Origin: Lachnospiraceae bacterium
GTDB lineage: Bacteria > Bacillota > Clostridia > Lachnospirales > Lachnospiraceae
NCBI GenBank assembly: GCA_017427685.1
Contig: JAFRSH010000035.1
Coordinates: 1 to 61,314 of the forward strand
Direction: 5' to 3'
Length of the DNA: 61,314 nt
How positions within the stretch are numbered: position 1 is the stretch's first letter; each line of letters opens with the position of its first letter. Below, piece after piece: positions 43,566 to 52,965 of the stretch. The notes beneath the pieces were generated by a model, which was not told where the DNA came from, made no database searches, and saw nothing but the letters and a program-made list of their open reading frames with translations. The translations under genes were made by a program, and so were the position numbers.

Positions 43566-44771
43566 ATGAAATATGTTATAGTTCTGGGAGACGGAATGGC
43601 AGACGAGCCGCTTGAAGAGCTCAAGGGCGCAACTCCCCTTGAGGTAGCGGTCACACCCACGATGGATGAGCTGGCCAAAGTGTCGGAGCTTGGGCTCTCC
43701 GCGAACATCCCCGAGGGCATGAAGCCCGGCAGCGACACTGCGAACCTTGCGGTGCTCGGCTACTATCCGAAGAAGTATTACTCCGGAAGATCGCCACTCG
43801 AGGCGCTCAGCATCGGAGTTCCCATGAAGGACGGCGACATCGCCATCAGATGCAACCTCGTAACCCTCACGGAAGAAGAGGGGATCCCTTACGAGAAGCG
43901 CACGATCATCGATCACAGCTCAAGCGAGATCTCAACCGAAGAGGCTGACGTCCTCGTTAAGGCACTCATCGAAGCAGGCGTTGTGAAAGCTCCTTTCTCA
44001 CTTTATACCGGAACAAGCTACAGGCATTGCCTGATCTGGGACGGCGGTAGAGTTGTCGATCTTGCTCAGCCCCATGACATCCCCGGCAGAGTGATCAGCG
44101 AGTACCTCCCGACCGAAGCAGCACTGCGTGAGATGATGGAAAAGAGCTTTGAGGTACTGAACAGCCACCCCATAAACGTTGAACGCGCAAAGAAAGGCCT
44201 CCACAAGGCAAACAGCATGTGGTTCTGGGGCGCAGGCACCAAGCCCGCTCTCATCTCCTTCGAGGAGAAGACAGGCAAGAAGGGCGCGATGATCTCGGCA
44301 GTCGATCTTTTGAAGGGTATCGCGATCGGAACCGGGATGCACGTTGAGATCGTTCCCGGCGCGGACGGCACACTCGAGACCAACTACGAAGGCAAGGCAC
44401 AGGCCGCAGTCAGACTCCTCAAGGAAGGCTACGATTTCTCGTACGTCCATGTTGAGGCACCCGACGAGATGGGCCACCAGGGAAGCATCGAGCGCAAGAT
44501 CAAAGCGATCGAGAATCTTGACAGCCGTGTTATAAAAGTAATTAAGGAAGAAATGGAAGCGTGGGGCGAGCCCTACCGCATGATGATCCTCCCCGATCAT
44601 CCCACTCCCATTTGGTGCAGGACGCACACGAGCGATCCCGTACCGTTTATGATCTACGACAGCACTGCCACTGCTTCGGGCGCTGACGCTTATAACGAAA
44701 AGACGGCGAAAGCAACAGGCCTCTTTGTACCGGAAGGCTACAAACTGATAGACAGGCTGCTTGAAAAATAA
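43566..44771 (+). CDS. apgM: apgM-type phosphoglycerate mutase-family protein, candidate homoserine kinase
   Basis: The 401-residue protein belongs to the COG3635 branch of the alkaline phosphatase superfamily. It opens with VIVLGDGMADEP (metal-binding Asp8), continues with GSDTANLAVLGY (residues about 58-69, the serine/threonine nucleophile loop), and later HVEAPDEMGHQGS and ILPDHPTP with metal ligands. COG3635 was named for cofactor-independent phosphoglycerate mutase. Members beside hom have been linked genetically to homoserine phosphorylation. Here it lies 23 bp after hom, before lysC, and no GHMP-type thrB is in the window, so homoserine kinase is a serious alternative. Confidence 0.85.
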   Translation: MKYVIVLGDGMADEPLEELKGATPLEVAVTPTMDELAKVSELGLSANIPEGMKPGSDTANLAVLGYYPKKYYSGRSPLEALSIGVPMKDGDIAIRCNLVTLTEEEGIPYEKRTIIDHSSSEISTEEADVLVKALIEAGVVKAPFSLYTGTSYRHCLIWDGGRVVDLAQPHDIPGRVISEYLPTEAALREMMEKSFEVLNSHPINVERAKKGLHKANSMWFWGAGTKPALISFEEKTGKKGAMISAVDLLKGIAIGTGMHVEIVPGADGTLETNYEGKAQAAVRLLKEGYDFSYVHVEAPDEMGHQGSIERKIKAIENLDSRVIKVIKEEMEAWGEPYRMMILPDHPTPIWCRTHTSDPVPFMIYDSTATASGADAYNEKTAKATGLFVPEGYKLIDRLLEK

Positions 44772-44890
44772 CGATCATTAAAGAGAAATAAAGAAACTGC
44801 CCGCTTATGTATCAATCGGTGAAACGATCTGATCGTGTATGAAAACAGTCAGGAAGAGCGAGCGGTTCCGTGAAAGGAGAACAGCAGAAA

Positions 44891-46096
44891 ATGCTGATAG
44901 TTAAGAAATTCGGAGGCACCTCCGTAGGAGACAAAGAAAGAATCAACAGAGTGGCCGACAGGTGCATCGCCGACTACAAAGAGGGTCATGACGTGGTTGT
45001 AGTGCTCTCGGCTATGGGCAAGTCTACGGACGAGCTGATCGCGAAGGCAAAGGACATTAACCCCAACCCTCCCAAGAGAGAGCTTGACATGCTCGTGAGC
45101 GTCGGAGAGCAGATCTCTGTTTCGCTTATGGCTATGGCCATGGCAGCCAAGGGTGTGGCAGCGGTTTCGCTGAACGCTTTCCAGGTTGCAATGCACACGA
45201 CACAGGCGTACACGAACGCACGTCTTACAAGTATCGATGCAGACAGGATCAGAGCAGAGCTTGAAGCAAGGAAGATCGTTATCGTAACAGGCTTCCAGGG
45301 CGTTGACAAGGCAGACAACGTTACTACACTCGGTCGTGGCGGATCCGATACAACAGCGGTTGCTCTCGCTGCAGCCCTTAAGGCAGACAAGTGCGAGATC
45401 TTCACGGACGTTGACGGCGTTTACACCGCAGACCCCAGGATCGTAAAGAACGCACGCAAGCTTGACGTTATCTCGTATGATGAGATGCTCGAGCTCGCCA
45501 GCCTCGGTGCAGGCGTGCTGCATAACCGTTCGGTTGAAATGGCGAAGAAATACGGCGTTGAACTCGTTGTGAGATCAAGCTTGAATTATAATGAAGGTAC
45601 AGTGGTCAAGGAGGATACCAAAATGGAAAAAATGCTTGTAAGCGGTGTCGCTTGCGATAAAAATGTTGCGAGAATTGCAGTTATCGGTCTTCAGGATCAG
45701 CCCGGTGTGGCATTTAAGCTGTTCAACCACCTCGCAAATCATAACATCAACGTTGACGTTATCTTACAGTCCATCGGACGTGACGGCACAAAGGATATCA
45801 GCTTTACAGTTGCAGCAGACGCTGTTGACGATGCACTCGCTGTTATGGAGAACCACAGACAGACAAGCCTTATCTGCGAAAAGATCGACGTTGAGCGCAA
45901 CATCGCCAAGGTTTCGGTTGTCGGCGCAGGCATGACATCCAACGCAGGCGTTGCAGCCAAAATGTTCGAGGCACTCTACGATGCCGGCATCAACATCAAG
46001 ATGATCTCCACATCCGAGATCAAGATTTCGGTACTTATCGATGCCGCTTATGCTGACGGCGCTATGAATGCAATTCACTCAAAATTTATAGGATGA
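44891..46096 (+). CDS. lysC: Aspartate kinase
   Basis: LysC phosphorylates aspartate, the first step to lysine, threonine and methionine. The kinase domain begins with VKKFGGTSVGD (residues 4-14) and has the FTDVDGVYTADPR nucleotide site near 175. The C-terminal third holds two ACT domains (for example IAVIGLQDQPGVAFKLFNHLA and AKVSVVGAGMTSNAGVAAKMF) that give feedback control. A GTG start 21 bp upstream is open, but AAAGGAGA lies 10 nt before this ATG. It belongs to the hom-apgM cluster. Confidence 0.95.
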   Translation: MLIVKKFGGTSVGDKERINRVADRCIADYKEGHDVVVVLSAMGKSTDELIAKAKDINPNPPKRELDMLVSVGEQISVSLMAMAMAAKGVAAVSLNAFQVAMHTTQAYTNARLTSIDADRIRAELEARKIVIVTGFQGVDKADNVTTLGRGGSDTTAVALAAALKADKCEIFTDVDGVYTADPRIVKNARKLDVISYDEMLELASLGAGVLHNRSVEMAKKYGVELVVRSSLNYNEGTVVKEDTKMEKMLVSGVACDKNVARIAVIGLQDQPGVAFKLFNHLANHNINVDVILQSIGRDGTKDISFTVAADAVDDALAVMENHRQTSLICEKIDVERNIAKVSVVGAGMTSNAGVAAKMFEALYDAGINIKMISTSEIKISVLIDAAYADGAMNAIHSKFIG

Positions 46097-46123
46097 TTAT
46101 TCTCTCCTGAAAGGAAAAAGATC

Positions 46124-47311
46124 ATGATTTCTAAGAAGATGTCAAATCTTGTGAAGAACAGCTCGGCCATCCGTGCGATGTTCGAGGAAGGCCGCAGAAT
46201 GGCTGAGAAGTTCGGTAAAGAAAACGTTTATGACTACAGTCTCGGCAATCCGAGCGTCCCTGCTCCCGAGGCGGTTAATCGCGCATATGCTGCAGTTGCC
46301 GAGAATCCCGACAGCAACTACGTTCACGGCTACATGCTCAACCAGGGCTTCGACGAGGCACGAGAGGCGATTGCAAAGAACCTCAACGAGCGTTTTCCCG
46401 TTGCGTTCACCAAGAACGACATCGTCATGACTGTCGGTGCAGCCGGCGGTATGAACGTGATCATGAAGACACTCCTCGATCCCGGTGATGAGGTCGTTGT
46501 TTTCGCTCCTTACTTCGGTGAGTACAGGAACTACGTTTCGAACTTCGACGGCGTGCTCGTGGAGGTGGCTCCCGACACATCGACCTTCCAGCCCGACCTT
46601 AAGGCTCTTGAGGAGAAGCTCACAGCCCGCACCAAGATCGTTATCATCAATACACCCAACAACCCTACAGGCGTTGTTTACTCGGCAGAGACACTTACCA
46701 AGCTCGGCCAGACCCTCGAAGAGGCACAGAGGAAGTTCGGTACTTCCATCTACCTTCTTTCGGACGAGCCTTACAGAGAGCTTGTTTATGACGGAGCCGA
46801 GGTACCTTTCGTAACAACCTTCTATCGCAACACCATCGTAGGTTACTCCTACAGCAAGTCCCTCTCGCTTCCCGGCGACAGGATCGGATACCTTGTTATC
46901 CCTGCGGAAGTAGACGATCACGATGAGATCTTCGCTGCAGCGGGCGTAGCAACAAGAATCCTCGGATTCGTAAACGCTCCTTCTGTTGCACAGCTTGCGG
47001 TTGCAAAGTGCCTCAATGAAAGCGTCGACGTAGCGATCTACGACCGCAACAGAAAGCTCCTTTATGAGAAGCTCAAGGAGTACGGCTACGACTGCATCAT
47101 GCCTCAGGGCGCGTTCTACCTCTTCGTAAAGGCCCTCGAACCCGATGATAAGGCCTTCGTAGCTAAGGCTAAGGAGCACCGCCTTCTCATAGTCCCCGGA
47201 TCCACTTTCGGATGCGCGGGCTACGTACGTATCGCTTACTGTGTTGACTATGACATGATAGTAAGGTCGTTACCCGCCTTTAAAGAGTTAGCGGAACAGT
47301 ATAAGAAATAA
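46124..47311 (+). CDS. PLP-dependent class I aminotransferase, aspartate aminotransferase-like
   Basis: The 395-residue enzyme is a fold type I aminotransferase. The PLP lysine lies in GYSYSKSLSLPGDRIGYL (about residue 244), the NTPNNPTGVVYS segment is near 178, and an arginine near the C-terminus (GYVRIAYCVD) would bind the substrate carboxylate. It follows lysC by 27 bp, so supplying aspartate to the pathway is plausible; alanine or aromatic substrates cannot be excluded. The ribosome binding site is GAAAGGAAAAAG. Confidence 0.88.
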   Translation: MISKKMSNLVKNSSAIRAMFEEGRRMAEKFGKENVYDYSLGNPSVPAPEAVNRAYAAVAENPDSNYVHGYMLNQGFDEAREAIAKNLNERFPVAFTKNDIVMTVGAAGGMNVIMKTLLDPGDEVVVFAPYFGEYRNYVSNFDGVLVEVAPDTSTFQPDLKALEEKLTARTKIVIINTPNNPTGVVYSAETLTKLGQTLEEAQRKFGTSIYLLSDEPYRELVYDGAEVPFVTTFYRNTIVGYSYSKSLSLPGDRIGYLVIPAEVDDHDEIFAAAGVATRILGFVNAPSVAQLAVAKCLNESVDVAIYDRNRKLLYEKLKEYGYDCIMPQGAFYLFVKALEPDDKAFVAKAKEHRLLIVPGSTFGCAGYVRIAYCVDYDMIVRSLPAFKELAEQYKK

Positions 47312-47330
47312 AAAGCATTTAGATAATTAA

Positions 47331-47462
47331 CCAGCGAACTCTTGTCTGAAGTGTTCTCTGAAAGGCATATCGAACGTCGGTACTTAGCAACCGTATTTTG
47401 GTTGCTTATGTACCGCTACGTGAGATCTGGAGCGGGAGCGCCTTTCGGAGAATGGTTCGCGG
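47331..47462 (+). promoter_or_regulatory. Strongly folded leader upstream of hisC
   Basis: Nested complementary segments span the whole spacer: GCGAAC 47334-47339 with GTTCGC 47455-47460; CTCTGAAAGGC 47356-47366 with GCCTTTCGGAG 47440-47450 (one G-T pair); CGGTAC 47378-47383 with GTACCG 47410-47415; and GCAACC with GGTTGC inside that. This is a long branched hairpin with large internal loops, as in riboswitches. I do not recognise its class, and it lacks the T-box consensus. Confidence 0.5.
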
Positions 47463-47504
47463 CAGGAGAGAAGCCGCTGTAAAAAGTATTTTAGGAAAAA
47501 CAAT

Positions 47505-48557
47505 ATGAGAGAAGACAACTTCCGAAAGCTGGATCCGTACGTCCCCGGCATTCAGCCCGCCTTCGCGGACATGATCAAGCTCAACACGAACGAGAGCCCT
47601 TACCCCCCGTCTCCGAAGGTTATTGAAGCCTCCGAGCGTTTCAACGCGGCGGACCTGAGACTCTACCCCAGTGTTGATGTAGGCCCCATCAGGGATGCGC
47701 TTGCAGAGTACCACGGCTTCGACCGCTCCTGCGTCTTCGTAGGAGTAGGCTCTGACGACGTGCTCGCCACGATCTTCCAGGCGTGCTTTAACAGCGGACG
47801 TCCCGTGATGTTCCCCGAGATCACATATTCGTTCTACGAGGTTTGGGCGCGACTTTATAACATAAGCGTTAAAAAGATCCCGCTCCGCCCCGATTTCACG
47901 ATCAACGCGGACGATTACTGCGGTGTTGAGAACGGCGGCGTCGTGATCGCGAACCCCAACGCACCCACATCGATCGCCATGGAGAAGGGCGACATCGAGA
48001 TGATAATCCGCAGCAACCCCGAGAACGTGGTCGTTATCGACGAGGCGTACATTGATTTCGGCGGTGAGAGCGTGCTCGACTGTGTTCCCAAGTACGACAA
48101 CCTCATCGTTGTGCGTACATTCTCGAAGTCGAGATCACTCGCCGGCGCGAGGATCGGGTACTGCGTGGCGAACCCCGAGCTTATCAACGTCATCGAGACA
48201 GTTCGTAACAGCATTAATTCGTACACAAACAACAGGCCCGCGATCGAGATGGGCGTGGCATCCGTTAAGGACGAGGAGTACTTCCGCGCCATGCTCGCCA
48301 AGGTGATCGCGACACGTGAGCGCCTCGCCAAGGAGCTGCGTGCACTCGGCTTCACTGTTCTTCCTTCGAGCGCGAACTTCGTGTTTGCGACACCGCCCGC
48401 ACCGCTCACGGCGGCCGAGGTCTACGACAGACTTGCTGAGAAGCACATCTTCGTGCGCCACTTTAAGATCCCCGGGATCGACAACTACCTGAGGATCACG
48501 GTCGGAACCGACGATCAGGTGGATACGATGCTCGCGGAAGTGAAAAAGTTGATTTAA
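47505..48557 (+). CDS. hisC: Histidinol-phosphate aminotransferase
   Basis: HisC converts imidazole acetol phosphate to histidinol phosphate. The 350-residue enzyme opens with the family motif LDPYVPGIQP, then IKLNTNESPYPPSP (residues 25-38). The PLP site is VRTFSKSRSLAGARIGY near 208. C-terminal KIPGIDNYLRITVGT holds the substrate-binding arginine. No other his genes are in the window, so it may be a dispersed his gene or a broad-specificity aromatic aminotransferase. A folded leader and a modest AGGAAAA ribosome binding site precede it. Confidence 0.92.
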   Translation: MREDNFRKLDPYVPGIQPAFADMIKLNTNESPYPPSPKVIEASERFNAADLRLYPSVDVGPIRDALAEYHGFDRSCVFVGVGSDDVLATIFQACFNSGRPVMFPEITYSFYEVWARLYNISVKKIPLRPDFTINADDYCGVENGGVVIANPNAPTSIAMEKGDIEMIIRSNPENVVVIDEAYIDFGGESVLDCVPKYDNLIVVRTFSKSRSLAGARIGYCVANPELINVIETVRNSINSYTNNRPAIEMGVASVKDEEYFRAMLAKVIATRERLAKELRALGFTVLPSSANFVFATPPAPLTAAEVYDRLAEKHIFVRHFKIPGIDNYLRITVGTDDQVDTMLAEVKKLI

Positions 48558-48627
48558 TATAAAACACGAGTTCAACTCACGAAACGTGGCATTAAGAGAC
48601 TGAATCACAAAAAAGAAAAAAAGAGTA

Positions 48628-48656
48628 TTGACAATTCTTTGAAACTTGGGTAAAAT
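48628..48656 (+). promoter_or_regulatory. Promoter of the cheY-like gene
   Basis: TTGACA (48628-48633), 17 nt, TAAAAT (48651-48656): a near-consensus sigma-A promoter. Confidence 0.78.
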
Positions 48657-48706
48657 AAAGTTTACAGACGATTTTTGGAACGTTGGAATAAAGAGGAGGG
48701 TATGCT

Positions 48707-49102
48707 ATGAAGATACTAATTGCCGAGGATGATTTTGCGAGCAGGAAATTTATGCTCCGTTTTCTTTCCAAGTACGGCGAGTGTGACATTACAGTCGACG
48801 GTCTTGAGGCAGTAGATGCATTCCTTATGGCGCTTGAAGGAGGAGACGGTTACGACCTTGTCTGCCTCGACATCATGATGCCCGCTCTTGACGGTTACCA
48901 GACACTTAAGGCTATCCGCGATATCGAGAAGGAGAAAGGTATCCCGGATGAGAAGAGAGCCAAGATCGTCATGACGACAGCCCTCAACGAAGGCCGCAAC
49001 GTTACCAAGGCATTCGAGCTCGGCTGCGTTGCATACGCAGGCAAGCCTATCGATCAGGAGAAGTTCGAGAACGTTCTCAGGAAGCTTGAGCTTATCCAGT
49101 AA
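48707..49102 (+). CDS. CheY-like single-domain response regulator
   Basis: The 131-residue protein is a lone receiver domain. The acidic pocket is AEDD at residues 6-9, the phospho-acceptor aspartate is in LVCLDIMMPALDGY (about residue 55), the conserved Thr is in IVMTTAL near 88, and Lys near 106 (YAGKPID) completes the active site. Such proteins act as CheY at the flagellar motor or as phosphate carriers. It has its own promoter and GAGGAGG. No chemotaxis kinase gene is beside it. Confidence 0.88.
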   Translation: MKILIAEDDFASRKFMLRFLSKYGECDITVDGLEAVDAFLMALEGGDGYDLVCLDIMMPALDGYQTLKAIRDIEKEKGIPDEKRAKIVMTTALNEGRNVTKAFELGCVAYAGKPIDQEKFENVLRKLELIQ

Positions 49103-49145
49103 TGCTGTCGGTCTAGTGGGGATTTAGGATCTGGGGTATATCCGG

Positions 49146-49751
49146 ATGGATGTTAATTATCAGAAAGAACTGGACAAAAAGATGAATCTTTGGAGGGATG
49201 GCGATGTACATCCCTCTTTGTTGCTTCATAGCTGTTGCGCTCCGTGCAGCAGCTATTGCCTTACATATCTGGCCGATGTCTTTGACATCACCCTTTATTT
49301 CTACAATCCCAATATCACCGAGAAAAGCGAATACGACCTGCGCCTCGCCGAGCTGGAGCGCCTCGTGAGGGAGATGCCTCTCCCGAGGAAGGTTACTGTT
49401 GAGCCCGGCCCCTGGGATCCGGACCGCTTCTTCGAGATGGCGAAGGGGCTTGAGGATGCGCCTGAGCGCGGCGCGAGATGCGTGAAGTGCTACACGATGC
49501 GCCTCGAGGAGACCGCAAGGGTCGCACACGAGATGAAAACGGACTTCTTCGCAACGACGCTGACACTCAGTCCGCTGAAGGATGCACGGGTAATTAACTC
49601 TATAGGAAGCAGGCTAACACAGGAAGGGTCTGCGACATACCTCGAAACTGATTTCAAGAAAAACGGTGGATATCAGAAGTCGATAGAGCTTTCCAAAGAA
49701 TACGGATTATACAGGCAAAACTATTGTGGGTGCGTGTACTCACGGAGGTAA
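49146..49751 (+). CDS. queH: Epoxyqueuosine reductase QueH
   Basis: QueH performs the last step of queuosine synthesis in tRNA, reducing epoxyqueuosine to queuosine. The 201-residue protein shows the cysteine pattern of the family: LLHSCCAPCSS (residues 27-37), GARCVKCYTMRLEE near 99-112, TTLTLSPLKD, and a C-terminal NYCGCVYS. These cysteines hold an iron-sulfur cluster and a metal site. It ends 2 bp before the dgt start and is probably translationally coupled to it. Confidence 0.93.
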   Translation: MDVNYQKELDKKMNLWRDGDVHPSLLLHSCCAPCSSYCLTYLADVFDITLYFYNPNITEKSEYDLRLAELERLVREMPLPRKVTVEPGPWDPDRFFEMAKGLEDAPERGARCVKCYTMRLEETARVAHEMKTDFFATTLTLSPLKDARVINSIGSRLTQEGSATYLETDFKKNGGYQKSIELSKEYGLYRQNYCGCVYSRR

Positions 49752-49753
49752 TT

Positions 49754-50911
49754 ATGGACAGTATCAGAGTCATGAGAGAGAAGGAAGAGCACAAAGTCCT
49801 TAGCCCTTACGCGGCTTTCAGCGACTGCTCGCTCGGGCGTGACGTGCCGGAGAAGGAGTGCGATATCCGCACCTGCTTTGAGCGCGACAGGGATCGCATC
49901 ATCCATTCCAAGGCGTTCAGAAGGCTTTCGGGCAAGACGCAGGTTTTCCTGACTCCGCAGGGCGACCACTACAGGACTCGCCTCACGCACACTCTGGAGG
50001 TTTCCCAGATCGCGAGGACCATCTCGCGTGCACTCGGACTTAACGAGTCGCTGACCGAAGCGATCGCGCTCGGACACGACCTCGGACATACTCCCTTCGG
50101 ACATGCCGGAGAGAGGGCACTCGACAGAGCGGCCGGGATCGTGGGCTTCTCACACAACGAGCAGAGTCTGAGGGTTGTGGAGCTTCTTGAAGACAGAAAG
50201 ATCCGTTTCGAAAAGACTAAAGAGACAGAAGCACAGCCGGATCCGGTAACGGAGCAGATGTCCGGTGCCTCCGGCGATTCTTTAGACGGCCACGGCCTCA
50301 ACCTCACCCAGGAGGTCCGCGACGGTATCGTGAACCACCGCTCGGACGGCAAGCCCTCGACGCTCGAAGGCTGCGTTGTCCGCTTCGCGGATAAGATCGC
50401 GTACGTCAACCACGACATAGACGACGCGATCCGAGGAAACATCATTAAAGAGACAGATATCCCCCGTGAGTACTCTGAAGTACTCGGAGACACTCTGAGC
50501 GAGCGACTCAACACGCTCATCCACGATGTCGTAGAGACCAGCCACGGGACTGACAGCGTCGTTATGTCCGACAAGGTCGGCGCGGCACTTGCGGGACTGC
50601 GCAAGTACATGTTCGCCAGCGTTTACACCAACCCCGTTGCCAAGGGACAGGAGAAGAAGGCCGAGAGGATGGTCGAGTTCCTTTTTGAGTATTACAAGGA
50701 GCATGCGAACGAGCTTCCGGCAGACCTCAGGAGCCAGATCGAGAACGGTGACGGCAGGGAGTTCACCGAGATCCACCTCTACAGCGACCTCGAGCTCATC
50801 GAACGCAGGACAGAGCGCGCGGTGTGCGACTACATTGCGGGCATGACCGACAGATACGCGGTGGCCAAGTTCAACGAGATCATGGTTCCCCAGAGCTGGA
50901 ACATATATTGA
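49754..50911 (+). CDS. dgt: Deoxyguanosinetriphosphate triphosphohydrolase-like HD protein
   Basis: Family enzymes hydrolyse dNTPs to nucleosides and triphosphate. The 385-residue protein has RRLSGKTQVF near residue 55, the metal-binding histidine in RLTHTLEVSQIA near 77, and the HD pair in ALGHDLGHTPFGHAGE near 105-120; a later aspartate is in FADKIAYVNHDIDDAI. A region near residues 155-172 is a less conserved insert. CGGAGG lies 5 nt before this ATG. It stands at the head of the dnaG-rpoD segment, a usual order in Clostridia. Confidence 0.92.
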   Translation: MDSIRVMREKEEHKVLSPYAAFSDCSLGRDVPEKECDIRTCFERDRDRIIHSKAFRRLSGKTQVFLTPQGDHYRTRLTHTLEVSQIARTISRALGLNESLTEAIALGHDLGHTPFGHAGERALDRAAGIVGFSHNEQSLRVVELLEDRKIRFEKTKETEAQPDPVTEQMSGASGDSLDGHGLNLTQEVRDGIVNHRSDGKPSTLEGCVVRFADKIAYVNHDIDDAIRGNIIKETDIPREYSEVLGDTLSERLNTLIHDVVETSHGTDSVVMSDKVGAALAGLRKYMFASVYTNPVAKGQEKKAERMVEFLFEYYKEHANELPADLRSQIENGDGREFTEIHLYSDLELIERRTERAVCDYIAGMTDRYAVAKFNEIMVPQSWNIY

Positions 50912-50941
50912 TGGACCCGCATATCGGCCTGTTGACAATAG

Positions 50942-50950
50942 TGGTATAAT
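50942..50950 (+). promoter_or_regulatory. Extended -10 promoter before dnaG
   Basis: TGGTATAAT (50942-50950) is a perfect extended -10 element (TGn-TATAAT). No good -35 lies at the right distance, and a TTGACA at 50932-50937 is too close to serve. Confidence 0.5.
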
Positions 50951-50993
50951 ATTATCGCATATTATGCGCCGTGAGTTTTAAAGGGGGAGACGG

Positions 50994-52814
50994 ATGCGCT
51001 ATTCCGACGAATTGATCGACAAAGTCAGAGAAGCGAATGACATCGTTGATGTCGTCTCTGCCTGTGTGCCCTTAAAGAAGCGCGGCGCCAATTTTGTTGG
51101 GCTTTGCCCCTTTCATGCGGAGAAGACAGGCTCCTTCAACGTGAGCCCCACGAGGCAGATCTACAAGTGCTTCGGCTGCGGCAAGGGCGGCAACGTCTTC
51201 AACTTTGTAATGGAATACGAGAATCTCACGTTCCCCGAGGCAGTTAAGATGCTTGCGGGGCGTGTCGGCATAGAGCTGCCCGAGAGCCCGGAGGACGATT
51301 CCCCCGAGAAGCGCCTCGAGGCAGGCAGGAAAGAGAAGATCCTCGCGGCTCTCAAGGACGCCGCCGGCTTCTACTACAGGACGCTCAGGAGTCCTGAAGG
51401 AGTGCGCGCCCAGCAGTACCTCCTCGAGAGAGGACTCGACGAGGAGACCATCAACCGCTTCGGCCTCGGTTACGCCGGCAAGGGCGGTGTGACGCTTTAC
51501 GACCACCTCAGGAAGCTCGGTCATTCCGACGAGGCGCTCGAAGGCACCGGCCTCTTCTACAGCGAGAAGAACGGCATGAGTGACAGGTTCTTCAACAGGG
51601 TGATCTTCCCGATCATGGACAGACAGGGCAAGGTCATCGCATTCGGCGGAAGACTTATGGGCACCGCCTCTAAGGCACCGAAATACCTCAATTCACCCGA
51701 AACGCCCGTTTTCAACAAGGGCAGTAACATATACGCACTGAACGTCGCGAAGCGCACGTCGCGCGACACCTACCTCCTCTGCGAGGGTTACATGGACGTG
51801 ATCGCCCTGCACAGAGCGGGCTTCGACAGCGCGGTGGCCTCGCTCGGAACGGCACTCACACCGGTCCAGGCGAAGATCCTGCGGCGCTTCACCTCTCGCG
51901 TGGCGCTCACCTACGACAGCGACGGAGCCGGTCAGGCGGCGACCCTCAGAGCCATCCCGATCCTCAGGGCGGAGGGGCTCGACGTCCGGGTTGTCAACCT
52001 GTCACCCAAGAAGGACCCCGACGAGTTCATCAAGGAGTACGGCGCCGACGCGTACCGCGAAAGGCTCGAGAAGGCCGAACCCGCATTCTTCTTTGAGATG
52101 GAAGCGGGCCGTGTGAACCTGAACGAAGCCGATCCGGCAGAGCTCGCGAAGTTCAACGTCATGCTGGCGCGCTCGATCGCGAAGCACACGGACGAGATGG
52201 TTCGCTACAGCTACATCAAAGCGAGCAGCACGCGCTACGGCATCGACGAAGCGGTCCTCACAAGAGCCGTTAACGACGAAGGCCTCCGTCTTCAGGAGGA
52301 AGCAGAGAAGTCTCCCGCGAATCCCGAGCTGGCTTATGTCAGAGAAGCGGATCCGGGGTCATATGCGTCGGGAGAAGCCGGCAGGCGCATCAGGGAAGCG
52401 GCCCCGAAGGGCACGGTGAAAAGCGAGCACATGCTCATCTCGCTCCTCGCCACGCACCCCGCGTTCATCCCGCTCGTGAGGGAGGACCTGAGGCCGGACG
52501 AACTTTCGGACGCGGCCGCGGCAGAGCTTCTTAAACGCATATATGACCGCGTTGACAATAACAGGCCCGTAAGCCCCGCTGTACTGGCCGGTGATCTTAC
52601 GGATGCGGATTCCTCGGCGGCAGCGGCGCGGATCCTCATGGGTGCGGAAGACGAAGAACTCATGGACGAGGAAGGAAGCAGGAAAGCCTTCTGCGATACG
52701 CTCGCCACGGTTCTGAACGAAAGCTTCAAGCGAAGCGGCGCGACGATGTCCTTCGCGGAAGTGGCAAAGCGCAGGAAGAGCATTGATGCGCTGATAGCAA
52801 AAATCAGGAAGTGA
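50994..52814 (+). CDS. dnaG: DNA primase
   Basis: DnaG makes RNA primers for replication. The N-terminal zinc ribbon is Cys38, His41, Cys59, Cys62 (CPFHAEKTGSF and CFGCGKGG). The RNA polymerase domain includes the conserved YLLERGLDEETINRFGLGYA and FGGR, and the Toprim domain has CEGYMDVIALHRAGF and ALTYDSDGAGQAA. The C-terminal helicase-binding region (from about 440) is alanine- and glutamate-rich and poorly conserved. The 606-residue length is normal. It precedes rpoD, as in the classical macromolecular synthesis operon. Confidence 0.97.
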   Translation: MRYSDELIDKVREANDIVDVVSACVPLKKRGANFVGLCPFHAEKTGSFNVSPTRQIYKCFGCGKGGNVFNFVMEYENLTFPEAVKMLAGRVGIELPESPEDDSPEKRLEAGRKEKILAALKDAAGFYYRTLRSPEGVRAQQYLLERGLDEETINRFGLGYAGKGGVTLYDHLRKLGHSDEALEGTGLFYSEKNGMSDRFFNRVIFPIMDRQGKVIAFGGRLMGTASKAPKYLNSPETPVFNKGSNIYALNVAKRTSRDTYLLCEGYMDVIALHRAGFDSAVASLGTALTPVQAKILRRFTSRVALTYDSDGAGQAATLRAIPILRAEGLDVRVVNLSPKKDPDEFIKEYGADAYRERLEKAEPAFFFEMEAGRVNLNEADPAELAKFNVMLARSIAKHTDEMVRYSYIKASSTRYGIDEAVLTRAVNDEGLRLQEEAEKSPANPELAYVREADPGSYASGEAGRRIREAAPKGTVKSEHMLISLLATHPAFIPLVREDLRPDELSDAAAAELLKRIYDRVDNNRPVSPAVLAGDLTDADSSAAAARILMGAEDEELMDEEGSRKAFCDTLATVLNESFKRSGATMSFAEVAKRRKSIDALIAKIRK

Positions 52815-52965
52815 TACCTGTCCGGGAGCACGGACGAGATCAGGATACCGAAAACAATTGATTGAGGTTTGTTGAAACCCCGCCGGCGGCAGAGAGCTGA
52901 TCTTACCGGGATCCGTAAAGACAGGTGACATATACAGAAATCGAAACACAGGGGAGGATTCCATA

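Noticed and set aside
47312..47504. T-box leader for hisC
   Set aside because: The spacer is shorter than usual T-box leaders, and the conserved T-box sequence and terminator/antiterminator pair were not found.
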